Shown piece after piece: positions 50,542 to 60,480 of a DNA stretch of 64,000 nucleotides. The position numbers and the translations under genes are program-made. The notes under the pieces are model-generated. The model saw nothing but the letters and a program-made list of their open reading frames with translations. It did no database searches and was not told where the DNA came from. Each line of letters opens with the position of its first letter. Positions within the stretch are counted from its first letter, which is position 1. The stretch comes from Copromyces sp. CBS 386.78 (lineage: Eukaryota > Ascomycota > Sordariomycetes > Sordariales > Sordariaceae), in assembly GCA_030685235.1 (NCBI GenBank), contig MU839156.1, forward strand, positions 156,220 through 220,219. Direction: 5' to 3'.

Positions 50542-52188
50542 ATGTCCACCGATTCGGCCGGGAGCCAAGCCTCCCAGGCCATGCTCCACATGCTGGACTA
50601 CATCTCCACGCACGACCATGATCTTTTTGAATGGGACGACCATGGGAGGGAAGAGTCGGACGCCTGGCTTCGTCCGGTCCAGGACGCTGGCCTCAGTCCC
50701 AAGAAGCACAAGGTCTTCCACCATGCCAACAAGGAGTACCTCAAACCTCCGCAACCCTTTGTCCAGATAGGTCCCGAGTTGGGTGACTCCGGCTCGACCA
50801 TCGTCTACAAGGTCACCCCTCCAGACGGCCAAGGCTACAGACGACCCCTGGCCCTCAAAGTCATTGTTTGCAAAGAAAACACACGCCCGCCTGGTCCCGA
50901 CAGCAATGTGCGCAAGCTGGCCCTGCAAGAGGTGCAGAACATGGTGGCGGTGCGCCATCCTCACATCGTCGTCTACGTAGCTTCGTTTGAGGACTATTGC
51001 ATCTCCAACCGCCAGGTTCGCCAGCGCCGTGTTGCCGGCACCGGTGCTCGCGCCGTCTTCAGGAGAGTCGATCAACAGATCAAGCGTCACATACTCGGCA
51101 TCGCCATGTACCCTCCAGCCGACTGCAATCTACGGACTTTTATGCTCGAGATCGCGTCCGCTGCTGCCCACTCACCAAAGACTGCTGCAGAGGAGCATTT
51201 GATGGTACAATATCTCCATACGTATTTCGGTTGCTTAGCCCAAGCCGTCAGCTACCTACACAAGTCGACAGTACGGATACGACACAAGGACATCAAACCC
51301 GAGAATGTTGTCATAGACAGTTATGGCTTTCCTCTGCTCACCGACTTTGGGCTTTCCAAGCACTTTGAAACAGGCCAGCATTCTCAAGGGCCGACTGCCA
51401 AGACGCTCAAGTATGCCGACCCAGAAGCAATGCAGGAGACTCAGCGTGATGAGAGGTCGGATGTCTTTTCGTTGGGTTGCGTCTTCCTCGAGATGGTAAC
51501 CGTACTGCTCGGGAAACCTCCATCGTATGCTGAGGAGCAGCTTGAGCGTATGGCAGGCAATGCCGACCAAGTGGGCGAGTTCAAGTACACCGATGCGCTA
51601 GACAACTTGCAGGAATACATCGATCATCTCGAACACATGGCAGAAGCTCAACTCGATGCCCTTCCATCCTCATCGCCAGAGAAACCTATGCCGTCAACGA
51701 ACTTCCCACCGTCCATGCCTAAGTCACAGTCCTTCAAAGCTCGCCAAAGAGAGAAGGAAGCATCCCTAAGCGGCGTCATCAAAGTCCTCAGACCCATCAG
51801 AAGAATGATGGATCATGATTACCACGTGCGTCCTTACGCCAGGGACCTCTACCCCTTGTTCAGCCACCTCTACGATATCTACGAAAGCCCCGGTCGCTGC
51901 GAGAATTGCGAGGAACAGATGCTGACAGGCAGCTCGCGTCCGCCAACACGGGCGCCGACCATGGCGGGGGTGGCCAATGGCAATGGCAATGGCAATGGCA
52001 GACAGCAGATACCGCTACAGCGGACAAGGTCGAACAGCCCGACTTTGGCCAAGAGTCCTACGGCTGGTTCTGGTTCGTTTGCCGTCAGGAGAGTGAGGGC
52101 CAATTCGCTGTACGTGGCCAAGCAGGCGTCACATTCGCCGACTGATGTGGTGGATATGGCTTATCCGCATAATGGGCATAAGGTGTGA
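50542..52188 (+). CDS. Serine/threonine protein kinase, divergent family
   Basis: A single exon encodes 548 aa. Kinase landmarks are present: a degenerate glycine loop (ELGDSGSTIVYKV, residues about 79-91), the ATP-binding Lys (LALKVI, Lys106), the catalytic loop HKDIKPENVVID (248-259, with Lys for the usual Arg), DFG at 268-270, and ADPEAM in place of the usual APE motif. An insert at about 155-185 (Arg-rich) and a linker at about 320-420 depart from the consensus. The C-terminal 80 residues are Ser/Asn/Pro-rich with an (NG)n run from GGCAAT repeats. The subfamily is unknown to me; such divergent kinases are common in filamentous ascomycetes. It is probably active because Lys, Asp and DFG all remain. 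The start at 50542 is the first in-frame ATG after a CT-rich leader. Confidence 0.92.
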   Translation: MSTDSAGSQASQAMLHMLDYISTHDHDLFEWDDHGREESDAWLRPVQDAGLSPKKHKVFHHANKEYLKPPQPFVQIGPELGDSGSTIVYKVTPPDGQGYRRPLALKVIVCKENTRPPGPDSNVRKLALQEVQNMVAVRHPHIVVYVASFEDYCISNRQVRQRRVAGTGARAVFRRVDQQIKRHILGIAMYPPADCNLRTFMLEIASAAAHSPKTAAEEHLMVQYLHTYFGCLAQAVSYLHKSTVRIRHKDIKPENVVIDSYGFPLLTDFGLSKHFETGQHSQGPTAKTLKYADPEAMQETQRDERSDVFSLGCVFLEMVTVLLGKPPSYAEEQLERMAGNADQVGEFKYTDALDNLQEYIDHLEHMAEAQLDALPSSSPEKPMPSTNFPPSMPKSQSFKARQREKEASLSGVIKVLRPIRRMMDHDYHVRPYARDLYPLFSHLYDIYESPGRCENCEEQMLTGSSRPPTRAPTMAGVANGNGNGNGRQQIPLQRTRSNSPTLAKSPTAGSGSFAVRRVRANSLYVAKQASHSPTDVVDMAYPHNGHKV

Positions 52189-52732
52189 TGAGCATGAATG
52201 GACGGTCGACGGGTATGGTGAGGCAGGCCGAATTTATGGAATGAAGATATGAAAACACAACTCGGTTGATGAAAGTAAAAGATTTAGAACAACCGATGGG
52301 CAGTAGGTCTGCCAAAGCGAGGCGTTAATGAAAATACCGGGATTTTTTTGGATTATTCATGATGGGAGCAGGCAGCTAAAGGTACAATGACATTTGATTT
52401 GTGGCCAATTTGCGCAAACTGTACTCATCCAGCGGATCATCTGATTTAAATCGATAAACATCATGACAGCGAGACCGAGTTTTTTCTTTCTTTTTAGGAT
52501 AACCTCGGAAAACATATGCTTGCAGGCTGAACATGCGCGTGAGATAAAGCGAAGCTACAGCTGGAGCCGGATCGGGCGGACCGAGTCGCACACCCACGCT
52601 TACTAACGTATTATATACACAACACGCGCTCTTTCCCACTCCTCCACCACCCCCTTAACCTCACCTTATGTTTACACGCCGAATATCTTGTCACCCTGGA
52701 AATCAACAAACAACCACAAAAGAACAAACGAA
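52189..52732. other. Intergenic region between kinase and cupin genes
   Basis: Holds the kinase 3' flank and the promoter of the cupin gene; both genes are on the plus strand. Nothing else is seen. Confidence 0.5.
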
Positions 52733-53532
52733 ATGCCAGTCCGCGGCCCCGTCCCCGTCAATCTAGCCACCCGGCAGGCCGCCGAGGTACTCAAGGTCGG
52801 GCCCATGACCATCCGCGTCTACGAAGACGGATCCCGCACCGACGACCGCATCAGCGCCATCTTGGTGGAGATCCTGCCGGGGGCTTCGGGCCCGCCCATG
52901 CATTGGCATCGGTTTCATGATGAGCTATTTTTTGTTGTTAAGGGTGGGTCCTTTTTTCTTTTTTCTTTTTTTTCTTTTTCCAATCACTCGTTTATCTTAC
53001 TGTGTAAAGAGCTGTGATGGGGATTGAGCAAGCTGGAAAAGGGAGTGATGTTAGAATAGGATGTGATGGGATGGAATAGGACAGGAAGAGATGAAAGACT
53101 ATAACGGTATAAACGAGTTAGTGCAGAAGCTGACTACGAAACTTGTTCTCTCCCAAAAGGAACGTGCCGCTTCGTAACGCCCGAAGCCGAAGTCGACGCC
53201 TCAGCCGGAGATGTCATGACGGTCCCGCCGGGTGCTATTCACACGTTCAAGAATGCGTCTCAGACGGAACCTTGCGAAATTTACATGACCGCCACGCCGG
53301 GTCACTACGTTGATTGTAAGCCCCCTTTATGACCCGATCCCTGATCGTCATTTACGCTTATTTGGTGGGTCCATGCGTGCTCTTTGGCATGCTAACAAAG
53401 GACTCTTGGATAACAGACTTTCGAATGCTCGCCAAGGCTGGGGAGGAGGGTAAGATGCTTAGCAAGGACGAGATCGAACATCTCATGGCGCTGTTTGGGA
53501 CGTTTCCGCCGGATGTTGAATCGGAACCTTGA
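52733..53532 (+). CDS. Small cupin-fold protein
   Basis: Three exons (52733-52943, 53160-53315, 53417-53532) encode 160 aa; both introns keep the frame. Cupin motif 1 is seen as HWHRFHDELFFVVKG, with the H-x-H-x4-E metal ligands. Motif 2 is GDVMTVPPGAIHTFKN, an exact fit to the family pattern with its His ligand. The protein is thus a single-domain metal-binding beta-barrel of the cupin_2 type. Substrate is unknown; relatives are oxygenases, isomerases or binding proteins. The C-terminal helix region (MLAKAGEEGKMLSKDEI) is shared by many fungal small cupins in my memory. No pathway partner is adjacent. Confidence 0.9.
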
Positions 53533-53783
53533 CATCTTTACATCCTATCACACATTTCATGTGTATGAATGTTTAGACTTGAATAAAACGATGTATTAAG
53601 CCAGACTCCCGACGATGCAAAAGCCATCAAACCCCCTCAAAGAAAACTCCCCTGGCTCATGTAGACAAGCAGGCTTAAAGCATGTGAGAAGAGAAAGGCC
53701 GCCTCCATGTACAGATCAGAATATTATATGTACACATATGGCCGCTCTTACATAGCCACCATATCACTCACTCGCTCACTGAC

Positions 53784-55364
53784 TTAGAACCCACGTCCGC
53801 GGCTGCTGCCATCGCCACGCCTCTCTCTCTCCAACATGGCGTCAAACTCCTTTTGCGCCTGCTCCTTAGCCAGAGCCCTCTCCTGGTCGGTCTCCGAATA
53901 GGAATACGACAGTCCCTCGCCGCCGCCGCCGCCGCCGCCGCCTACAGCAGCCGCACGGCGCTCCGCCCACGAAGCGGACTGGGAAGGCTTGACGTAGATG
54001 GCAGGTGTGGTGGCGGTCGTGCTTCCGGGTGCCTGTGCAGGGCCACCCTTTGCTTGCTGTCGGAGTCTGTCCCATGCGGAGCCGGAGGTCTGAACGGCTG
54101 GCGAGCTGGCTCTGGCGGCTGGCGCTACGGGCGAAGCGTCGTCGTAGAGGAACTCGTCATCGTCCTGGTTATAAGCGGATTGTTGTGTCTGCTGCTGTTG
54201 CAGATGTTGCTGTTCTTTCTTCTCCTGTTGGTGCTGCTGAATCCGCTGGAGATATGGTGTTTGCGCCTGTTGTGGTAGTTGTTGTTGATTCTCCTGGTGA
54301 TCATAGTTTGGCGCGTGCTCACTTGAATAACCGTCTCCCAGCTCGGGCCTCTCGAGAGAAATGCCCTTCGTCTTCATCGCCTGTCCCGCCTCGATAAGCT
54401 TCTGTTTGAATGCCTTGTTCCGCATGACTGTAGCTGAGAAGACGGTCTCGGCATACGCATCCGCGACCCAGCCGCCGAAGATTCTCCAGGCGACATACCA
54501 GGCGACAACGCGGGCGCCTTGCCAGGCCAGAGTAGCCCGGAGCCCGGTGGCGAGGGTGAATCTCTTGCTCGGGAAAAGTTCGGGGTTGAAGGACGCCGGG
54601 TCTGGCTTCCAGAAAGGGAAGTTGTACTTGTTGAATCCAACAGCCCAGCAGACACCTGCGCCGAGGGCTATGGCGGGCCGGGCGTACGCATTGGTGACAG
54701 AGCGCTTGGCGGCGCCGTAGGCGACAAGGTCGAGTTCCTCCCGGTCCATCTGCTGGTGGCCCAGTAGAAGGGATGTGGCCATGAGCCTCGCGCCCACGTC
54801 CACCTTGTACTGGCCCTGGGTGACGTTGAACAAAGGGGCCCAGACGGGCAGCTGCGGCAGCGTGTCCCACTTGACGGGCATCTGGTCGACGATCTTGGTG
54901 ACGATTTCGTTTCTTTCTTTGAGAGTCCTAGCTCGGCGGAACTCTTCCCACCAGTGCTTATCCCAGTAGGGTACCGCACCGCCCTCGAGTTGCTGGGGCT
55001 CAACCTGGGCCTGCGACGCCCAGTCACCGCTGTTGTCTTGGGACATGGTGTTGCGGTTGCGATCGATCGACGATGGCTGTTGGTTCAGGTGTCGTGCTTT
55101 GTGGCGTTTGTAGCTTTGGTAAGTCGTGGAATACTGGTCGAATGGGTTCGCAATGTCGAGACGGTCGACGGGCTCCCAGGGCTGGTGGGAAGACGATGAT
55201 GTCAATTTGAAAGGAGAAGCTCCAGGGTCCAAGGGAGCTTGGGCCCCTTGGGTGGCAGAGTGGAGCTTGGCAATGGGGAAGGCTTCCATGCTGCCCTGAG
55301 CTTCCCTTTGTCCCAAGCCGGTGAGAAGTTTGTTCCGAGGGAATCTATAATCTAATTGACTCAT
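53784..55364 (-). CDS. Conserved fungal protein with probable membrane segments, function unknown
   Basis: The open frame from ATG 55364 encodes 526 aa without an intron. A second in-frame ATG at 55046 (MSQDNSGDWASQ, good context ACCATG) would give 420 aa. I think the shorter form is likelier: a TATATA lies directly before the first ATG, a tRNA gene begins 44 bp upstream of it, and the extra 106 residues look like translated leader. The conserved-looking region begins PYWDKHWWEEFRRARTLKER. Hydrophobic stretches are ARPAIALGAGVCWAVGF and TLAWQGARVVAWYVAWRIFG, probable membrane helices. The C-terminal third is Gln-rich with a coiled-coil-like run, then a Gly8 run from (CCG)n. I do not recognise the family; an organellar membrane protein is only a guess. 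Confidence 0.8.
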   Translation of the reverse strand: MSQLDYRFPRNKLLTGLGQREAQGSMEAFPIAKLHSATQGAQAPLDPGASPFKLTSSSSHQPWEPVDRLDIANPFDQYSTTYQSYKRHKARHLNQQPSSIDRNRNTMSQDNSGDWASQAQVEPQQLEGGAVPYWDKHWWEEFRRARTLKERNEIVTKIVDQMPVKWDTLPQLPVWAPLFNVTQGQYKVDVGARLMATSLLLGHQQMDREELDLVAYGAAKRSVTNAYARPAIALGAGVCWAVGFNKYNFPFWKPDPASFNPELFPSKRFTLATGLRATLAWQGARVVAWYVAWRIFGGWVADAYAETVFSATVMRNKAFKQKLIEAGQAMKTKGISLERPELGDGYSSEHAPNYDHQENQQQLPQQAQTPYLQRIQQHQQEKKEQQHLQQQQTQQSAYNQDDDEFLYDDASPVAPAARASSPAVQTSGSAWDRLRQQAKGGPAQAPGSTTATTPAIYVKPSQSASWAERRAAAVGGGGGGGGEGLSYSYSETDQERALAKEQAQKEFDAMLERERRGDGSSRGRGF

Positions 55365-55407
55365 CGTATATAAGAACTAACACAAACAAACCAGTATAAA
55401 ATTGTCT

Positions 55408-55480
55408 GCCCGGCTGGCGCAATCGGTAGCGCGCAAGACTTCTAATCTTGAGGCTGTGGGTTCGATTCCCACGTCGGGCT
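55408..55480 (+). tRNA. trnR-UCU: tRNA-Arg (anticodon UCU)
   Basis: A 73-nt cloverleaf is complete: acceptor GCCCGGC pairs with GTCGGGC (one G-T wobble), D-arm GCGC..GCGC, anticodon stem CAAGA/TCTTG with loop CTTCTAA, and T-arm GTGGG/CCCAC with loop TTCGATT. The anticodon TCT reads AGA arginine codons. No intron. A TTTT pol III stop follows at 55490. It lies head to head with the minus-strand gene ending at 53784, leaving little room for that gene's promoter. Confidence 0.96.
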
Positions 55481-56098
55481 CAGCTTATGTTTTCATCCTA
55501 GCTCGGTCTTTTTGGCTCTGCGTGCGCTATCATAAGCCTTTCTTGGACAGGTTTCGTTTTTCCATTTCTGGCTGTCCGGAGCATCTCCTTCCTTGATTTA
55601 AGAATGGAAGATGTCGTTATGTGATTAGCAAGCCTTTTTTCCCATTTAAGCTAGCCTCTAGTTTATCATGCTCAGCCGGACTTTAAGAGCGTGAGTGGTC
55701 GCCTTGTACGATCATGGAGTTTTGGATCGATGGAACGGGCGAGGAAATTCGTACCGCGAAACCGGCATCGCGACTTCCTTCTGGCCATGGCTGCGGGGTA
55801 GGTGTTGCTTTTGACACCGACAGAATACTGACGCTGTCCCCCACGGTGGATGTAACCTGCCCCTTCCACTTTCTCCGATGGTCTTGACAGGTACTCGGGG
55901 GTGCTCGTGTAAGTCTCAAGCTGCGCCTGGTGGTCTAGTATACCTATCTGTTGTCAATGATGCTTCTTTATAATGCCACCGTGATCCCCAGCTTCGTCTC
56001 CATCCCTTGACACTCCCTCGCTTTACTCTTCCACTCATCACCTCCGAGTGTCCACCAGCAACCTACAACACACACGCACACAAGTCACAACTCGCAAG
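55481..56098. other. Intergenic region before the aldo-keto reductase gene
   Basis: About 600 bp without a supported gene. The last 120 bp are a CT/CA-rich leader. Confidence 0.5.
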
Positions 56099-57245
56099 AT
56101 GCCCGAACTGCCAGCCAGCCTCAAGGAGTCTGTTGAGAACTCCAAATGCGAATACCGACGGCTAGGCAAGAGCGGTCTCCGCGTTTCTGTGCCCATCTTT
56201 GGCTGCATGAGCTTCGGTGATCGACGGACACTGGACTGGGCCATTGAGGAGGATGAGGCACTCCCTCTGCTCAAGACTGCCTATGACCGTGGTCTGAACA
56301 CATGGGATACCGCTAATGTCTATTCTAACGGCGCATCTGAGATTATTGTCGGAAAGGCTCTCAAGAAATACGACATTCCGCGCGAGAAGGTGGTGATCCT
56401 GACCAAGTGTTGGGGCGCTGTCGGAGAGACTCCTGATCTCCGTGGCTTCTTCTTTCCTTCCCAGATTGCTGCCTCCAAGGACTACGTCAACCAGCACGGC
56501 TTGTCGCGGGCCGCCATCTTCAACGCTGTCGAGGCCTCTCTCCGGCGCCTAGATACGCCCTACATCGATCTGCTACAGATCCACCGCTTCGATCCACACA
56601 CTCCTATCGAAGAGACCATGAAGGCTTTGCACGACCTGGTGCAGTCCGGCAGGGTGCGTTACATTGGTGCAAGCAGCATGTGGGCCACGCAGTTTGCCCA
56701 GATGCAGTTCTGCGCCGAAAAGAACGGCTGGACCAAGTTTATCAGCATGCAGAATCAATACAACTTGCTCTACCGCGAGGAGGAGCGTGAGATGATCCGC
56801 TTCTGCAACGACACTGGTGTTGGCTTGATCCCGTGGGCTCCTTTGTGCCGTGGCCACTTGGCTCGCAGACCCGACCAGTTTGGCAGCACCAAGAGGAGTC
56901 AAGGGGAGAAAGAGGCAACGACTGGAACACACGGCACTGTTGAGCCCGACCTCACAATTATCAACCGTGCGGTTGAGATTGCGGATAAGCACGAGTGGCC
57001 GGTAGGTTTTGTCGACAAAAGAACCCATCGACACCCCAATATGAAGAGGTTGCTAACTGTACTTGAAGATCTCCCACGTCGCCTTGGCCTGGATTGCTAA
57101 GCGTGTCACCAGTCCAATCATTGGGTTTGGCAGCGTTGAACGTCTGGAAGAAGCAATTTCCGCTAGAGGCAAGGTTTTGACGGAGGAGGAAGAGAATTAT
57201 TTGGAGGAGCTGTATAAGCCCAAGACTATCAATGGACACTCTTAG
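56099..57245 (+). CDS. Aldo-keto reductase (YajO/AKR13-like)
   Basis: Two exons (56099-57001, 57069-57245) encode 359 aa, the usual family size. The intron has GTAGGT donor, a GCTAAC branch and TTGAAG acceptor and is phase 0. The catalytic tetrad is intact: Asp70 and Tyr75 in [10 protein letters not shown], Lys103 in ILTKC and His162 in [33 protein letters not shown] and [15 protein letters not shown] form the NADPH-binding C-terminal half. It should reduce an aldehyde or ketone with NADPH in the cytosol. The true substrate is unknown; fungal members are often called versiconal hemiacetal acetate reductase-like without proof. The neighbouring ABC-transporter relic might hint at a former detoxification pair, but this is weak. 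Confidence 0.94.
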
Positions 57246-57899
57246 TCTAAATCTCAACCCAGACTGCTCATCTGGGGATGAGGGCCTTTCTAATTCGTAC
57301 TCAGCCATTACATCTTGTTCTTATAAGGTTTAGGATAGATTGGGATGTATCTCGTCCCTCATGCTAGGAGTACCAAGCTAACAAACAAACCAGCATTAGA
57401 TTGTATCTAGAGGTACCTACATACGGTAGGTACCTCTAGGTAATCTCCTAGGTAGCACAGTAGCTCCCATTTCATGTTACACCTTATTCTCCTTATTGAA
57501 CCACGCCATTAACCAATATGGAATCTACCTTACTCAACCCCATTTCATTCTGGCGTTATCTCGCAAGATCAGATTACCCAAGTTACATTTTGGCACATCC
57601 TCCATATGCGCCGCCAGTTGGCAGTAGGAACCTGAAATTTCTCCCCTTGCAAAATAGCTTCCACCGTGTCACAACACTGTTACAGCTAAAAGCGGGAGTT
57701 TGATGTTGAGGCTTGATCCAGGCCCTAGTCTCTCCATGGCCAAAAGCGACCGAGATGCTCTCCAGCACGATACGCAGATCGGGAGTTTTTTGCGGTCCCC
57801 AGATTGACTCGTGCCAGTTGGGCGGAATATTTCTTCAGAAAACGTAAGAATTAAAACAACAAAACATCACATATCATACAAAAGTCACATAATGGTCGG
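57246..57899. other. Gap between the reductase and the ABC relic
   Basis: Contains the reductase 3' flank and a strong hairpin palindrome. No gene is supported. The last exon of the ABC relic may lie here on the minus strand, but I could not identify it. Confidence 0.5.
57405..57441. repeat. Perfect hairpin palindrome in the reductase 3' flank
   Basis: CTAGAGGTACCTAC, a short spacer ATACG, then GTAGGTACCTCTAG form a 14-bp perfect stem. In RNA it could act as a 3'-end hairpin, or it may be a member of the GGTACC-type palindromes seen elsewhere in the window. Confidence 0.7.
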
Positions 57900-59793
57900 G
57901 AGTGGGAGTGGGAGGGTACTTACCATCTGGTAATAGATTCCACGCATCTTTAACAGTGTCGCATGGTTTCCCTTTTCCAACACGCAACCATCTCCAAGAA
58001 CAAAAATGATATCAACGTTCTGAATAGTGGCAAGCCGGTGAGCCACCATGATCATTGTTCTGTTCTTCCTGGTCCTTTCGAAACGGCTTGTACCGCCCTT
58101 TCGGTGTCGCCATCCAGATTTGATGTGGCTTCGTCTAGGAGAAGCAAGCGAGGATTCCGTATCAAGGCCCTTGCAATGGAAAAGCGTTGTTTCTGCCCAC
58201 CAGACAATGTCACACCCCTTGATCCGATGTCGGTATTGTAGCCGTCTGGGAGAGACGTGATAAACTCGTGGATCTCGGCGTCACGACAGGCCTGTTGGAC
58301 TTGCTCTTCTGTTGTAGTTTCAGTGTTTACTCCCAGGAGGATATTCTCTCTAATCGTTCCATCGAAAAGATTGGGTTCTTGCGAGACAAGAGATATATCT
58401 CTGCGGTAGCCTTCAAGGCAGACGGCCGAGATGTCGGTCCCATTGTAAAGAATCTGGCCGGAATCCGCGGAATAAAACCTGTATGTTTGTCAGCCGTCTG
58501 AATACCGTGCGCTGGTTGTGCTCCTCACAGGCCACTGACCTTTCGATCAGCGAAACCACTGTTGTTTTCCCAGAACCTGCAATTTTTTGATGTCAGTTGT
58601 CGGGATATAACAACCCGTTCTCATCTTTTTACTTACCAGAAGGTCCGACTATGGCAGCAAACTGGCTCTTCTCAACCTATTACAGCTGGTGTCAGTCATG
58701 CACTCCGAATTTCAATGTAGAAGCGGAGACGAACCGTTATATCAAGGCCATTAAGCACCGGTACATCCCTTGTTGGATATCTGAATCGTACATTGCGAAA
58801 CTCAACTTTGACACCGCTGTCATTGTCCTCCATGCTACCTCGGTCAAGTGGTGTGGGTGTTCCTTTTTCCTTGCCCTTGGCCCTCATCTCAAGAATTCTT
58901 TCTGCCGCTACACTCGCTTTTGCAATGTCTGTGGTACGCTTAGTATAGTGCACGTAGAATGTTCAAACCGCACTGCTAACTTACTTGGTCCATAGCTCAA
59001 CCATTGACCTGCTCCCAATCCGCCCTGTGCCGCAGTCAATATCAGAACACTTGCCGAATATGAGAGGTTCCGTTTGAACAGAGGGATGATGCAATCTTAA
59101 CATACCTGAAGGACAGCAATGTAAACAATCATGTATTGGAACGGCCAGTATTCGCCCTTGAGCATTAGATTTCCACCATACCTGTGACGCATCAGGTCCA
59201 AATTAGCTTCGTTGACACTCGTGGACGGCCGGCTTTGGTACATGTAATTGTGGATATGCTTACCAGAGAACAAAAGCCATGCATAAAAGAGCGATACTGT
59301 CGGCCACGGCAAATATCAAGGTAACCCAACTTGACTTCCCAAACGAACGCCTGACATGTTCTCGTAGGAGCGTTTCGTATCGCTCTATGATGGTATCTTC
59401 TAGAGTTAGAGCCGAGACCGTCCTAAAAGCAGTGATGGACTCGGCTGCGAACTTGGCACTCTCTGCGAAAACTTCGTTGTTCATTTGCTCAAACCGCGCT
59501 TCGTATTGAATGCGAAGAAAGGAAGCTGCCACAATAAGCGGCATTGATGTGCATAAGGTGACTATGGTCAGCTTCCATCCAAAGCAGAAGGAAATGATCA
59601 GGCAGCCAACGACATTAAGAATGGAAATGAGCACAAAGGCCATGTTGGTGCCCAGTAGTTCCTGAAGTTGGCTTGGATCGGTCGCTAGACGAGCTGTGAG
59701 TGCACCAACCGAATGATCGTCAGCGTCAAAGAACCCAATAGGCTGGGCTATGATGTTGTCGAAGTACTCGCAACGGTATCGGTGTGTGATGTG
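57900..59793 (-). pseudogene. ABC transporter (ABCB/MDR type) relic, 5'-truncated and frameshifted
   Basis: Exons read on the minus strand: 59793-59264, 59181-59106, 59024-58985, 58928-58735, 58676-58637, then about 58575-58536, and from about 58481 on. They encode the second transmembrane domain from YRCEYFDNIIAQPIGFFDAD and then the second nucleotide-binding domain. Walker A (GPSGSGKTT) is split by an intron. Q-loop SQEPNLFDGTI, signature LSGGQKQR and Walker B LLLLDEATSNLD are intact. Just after DGDTERAVQA, at about 58085-58090, one base is missing: the frame runs into a stop 33 bp on, while FERTRKNRTMIMVAHRLATI with the H-loop continues in another frame. The expected first half (TMD1, NBD1) is absent; recognisable sequence stops at about 59.8-59.87 kb, where AT-rich DNA begins. 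Fungal full-size MDR pumps run about 1300 residues. A sequencing error could explain the frameshift but not the missing half. Confidence 0.85.
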
Positions 59794-59997
59794 CTTGTTC
59801 CTTTCGTTAGCACTATTCCCCCGTCATTTGATATCACGCGAGGAGATAAGGTCGAGGGACGTACAAATGCTACCGCAGCGGGAATATAAGGAGCGTAACA
59901 GGCCCTATAGGTTCGATATACTATGGTACATATTTGTTGTATAGATATATAATAAGGCATGTTGGATTTCATAAGCTATATTAGAACTCTAGGCCTT

Positions 59998-60184
59998 GTT
60001 GGCTGAGGGAGGCTCCTAATTGGTCGGATTTTAGGGTTCCGGTTCCTAAGCGCTGGGCCCCTAAAGTATGCGCTGAAACCGCTGGATTGGTATGGGTAGG
60101 CAGTAACAAGCGTGTACGGACTATATATATGGATAGGAAATAAGTCGTTACGCTTATAGCTAGTATTTCATTTGGTAATTTACA
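59998..60184 (+). mobile_element. Possible solo LTR
   Basis: The stretch begins TGTTGGCTGAGGGAGG and ends GGTAATTTACA, with ACTATATATATGG as a TATA-like element about 65 bp before the end. Size and layout resemble a short fungal LTR, but I see no 5-bp duplication, primer-binding site or partner copy in the window. Confidence 0.25.
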
Positions 60185-60365
60185 TTCCGTCCCAACCCCG
60201 AATCCCCAATCCCCCCTCCGTACCCTAATCCCGCGACCCTAATTCCCGCGACCCTAATCTAGCCCGCGACCCTAATCCCTACGACCCTAATCCCCGCGAC
60301 CCTAATCCAGCCCGCGACCCCAATTCCGCGACCCCAATCGCGACTCTAATTGCGACCCTAATCTG
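60185..60365. repeat. Degenerate minisatellite with CCCTAAT units
   Basis: About ten imperfect units of 12-17 bp, typically CGCGACCCTAATCC, with about seven exact CCCTAAT cores. It is a GC-rich island inside AT-rich DNA. The core includes CCCTAA, the complement of the TTAGGG telomere repeat of Neurospora, but unit length and spacing differ from a true telomere. Confidence 0.85.
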
Positions 60366-60384
60366 GTACCGCGGCTGCGGTTGC

Positions 60385-60480
60385 ATATACTAGATTAAAT
60401 ATATACCGACGTACGGTCGCTTTTAGTCGTATACCGCATACCGGATTGAATATATACCGACGTACGGTCACTTGGTCGTA
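60385..60480. repeat. Tandem duplication of about 46 bp
   Basis: Two adjacent copies share AATATATACCGACGTACGGTC, first at about 60398 and again at about 60449, with similar flanks (TCGTATA after each). No coding meaning is seen. Confidence 0.65.
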
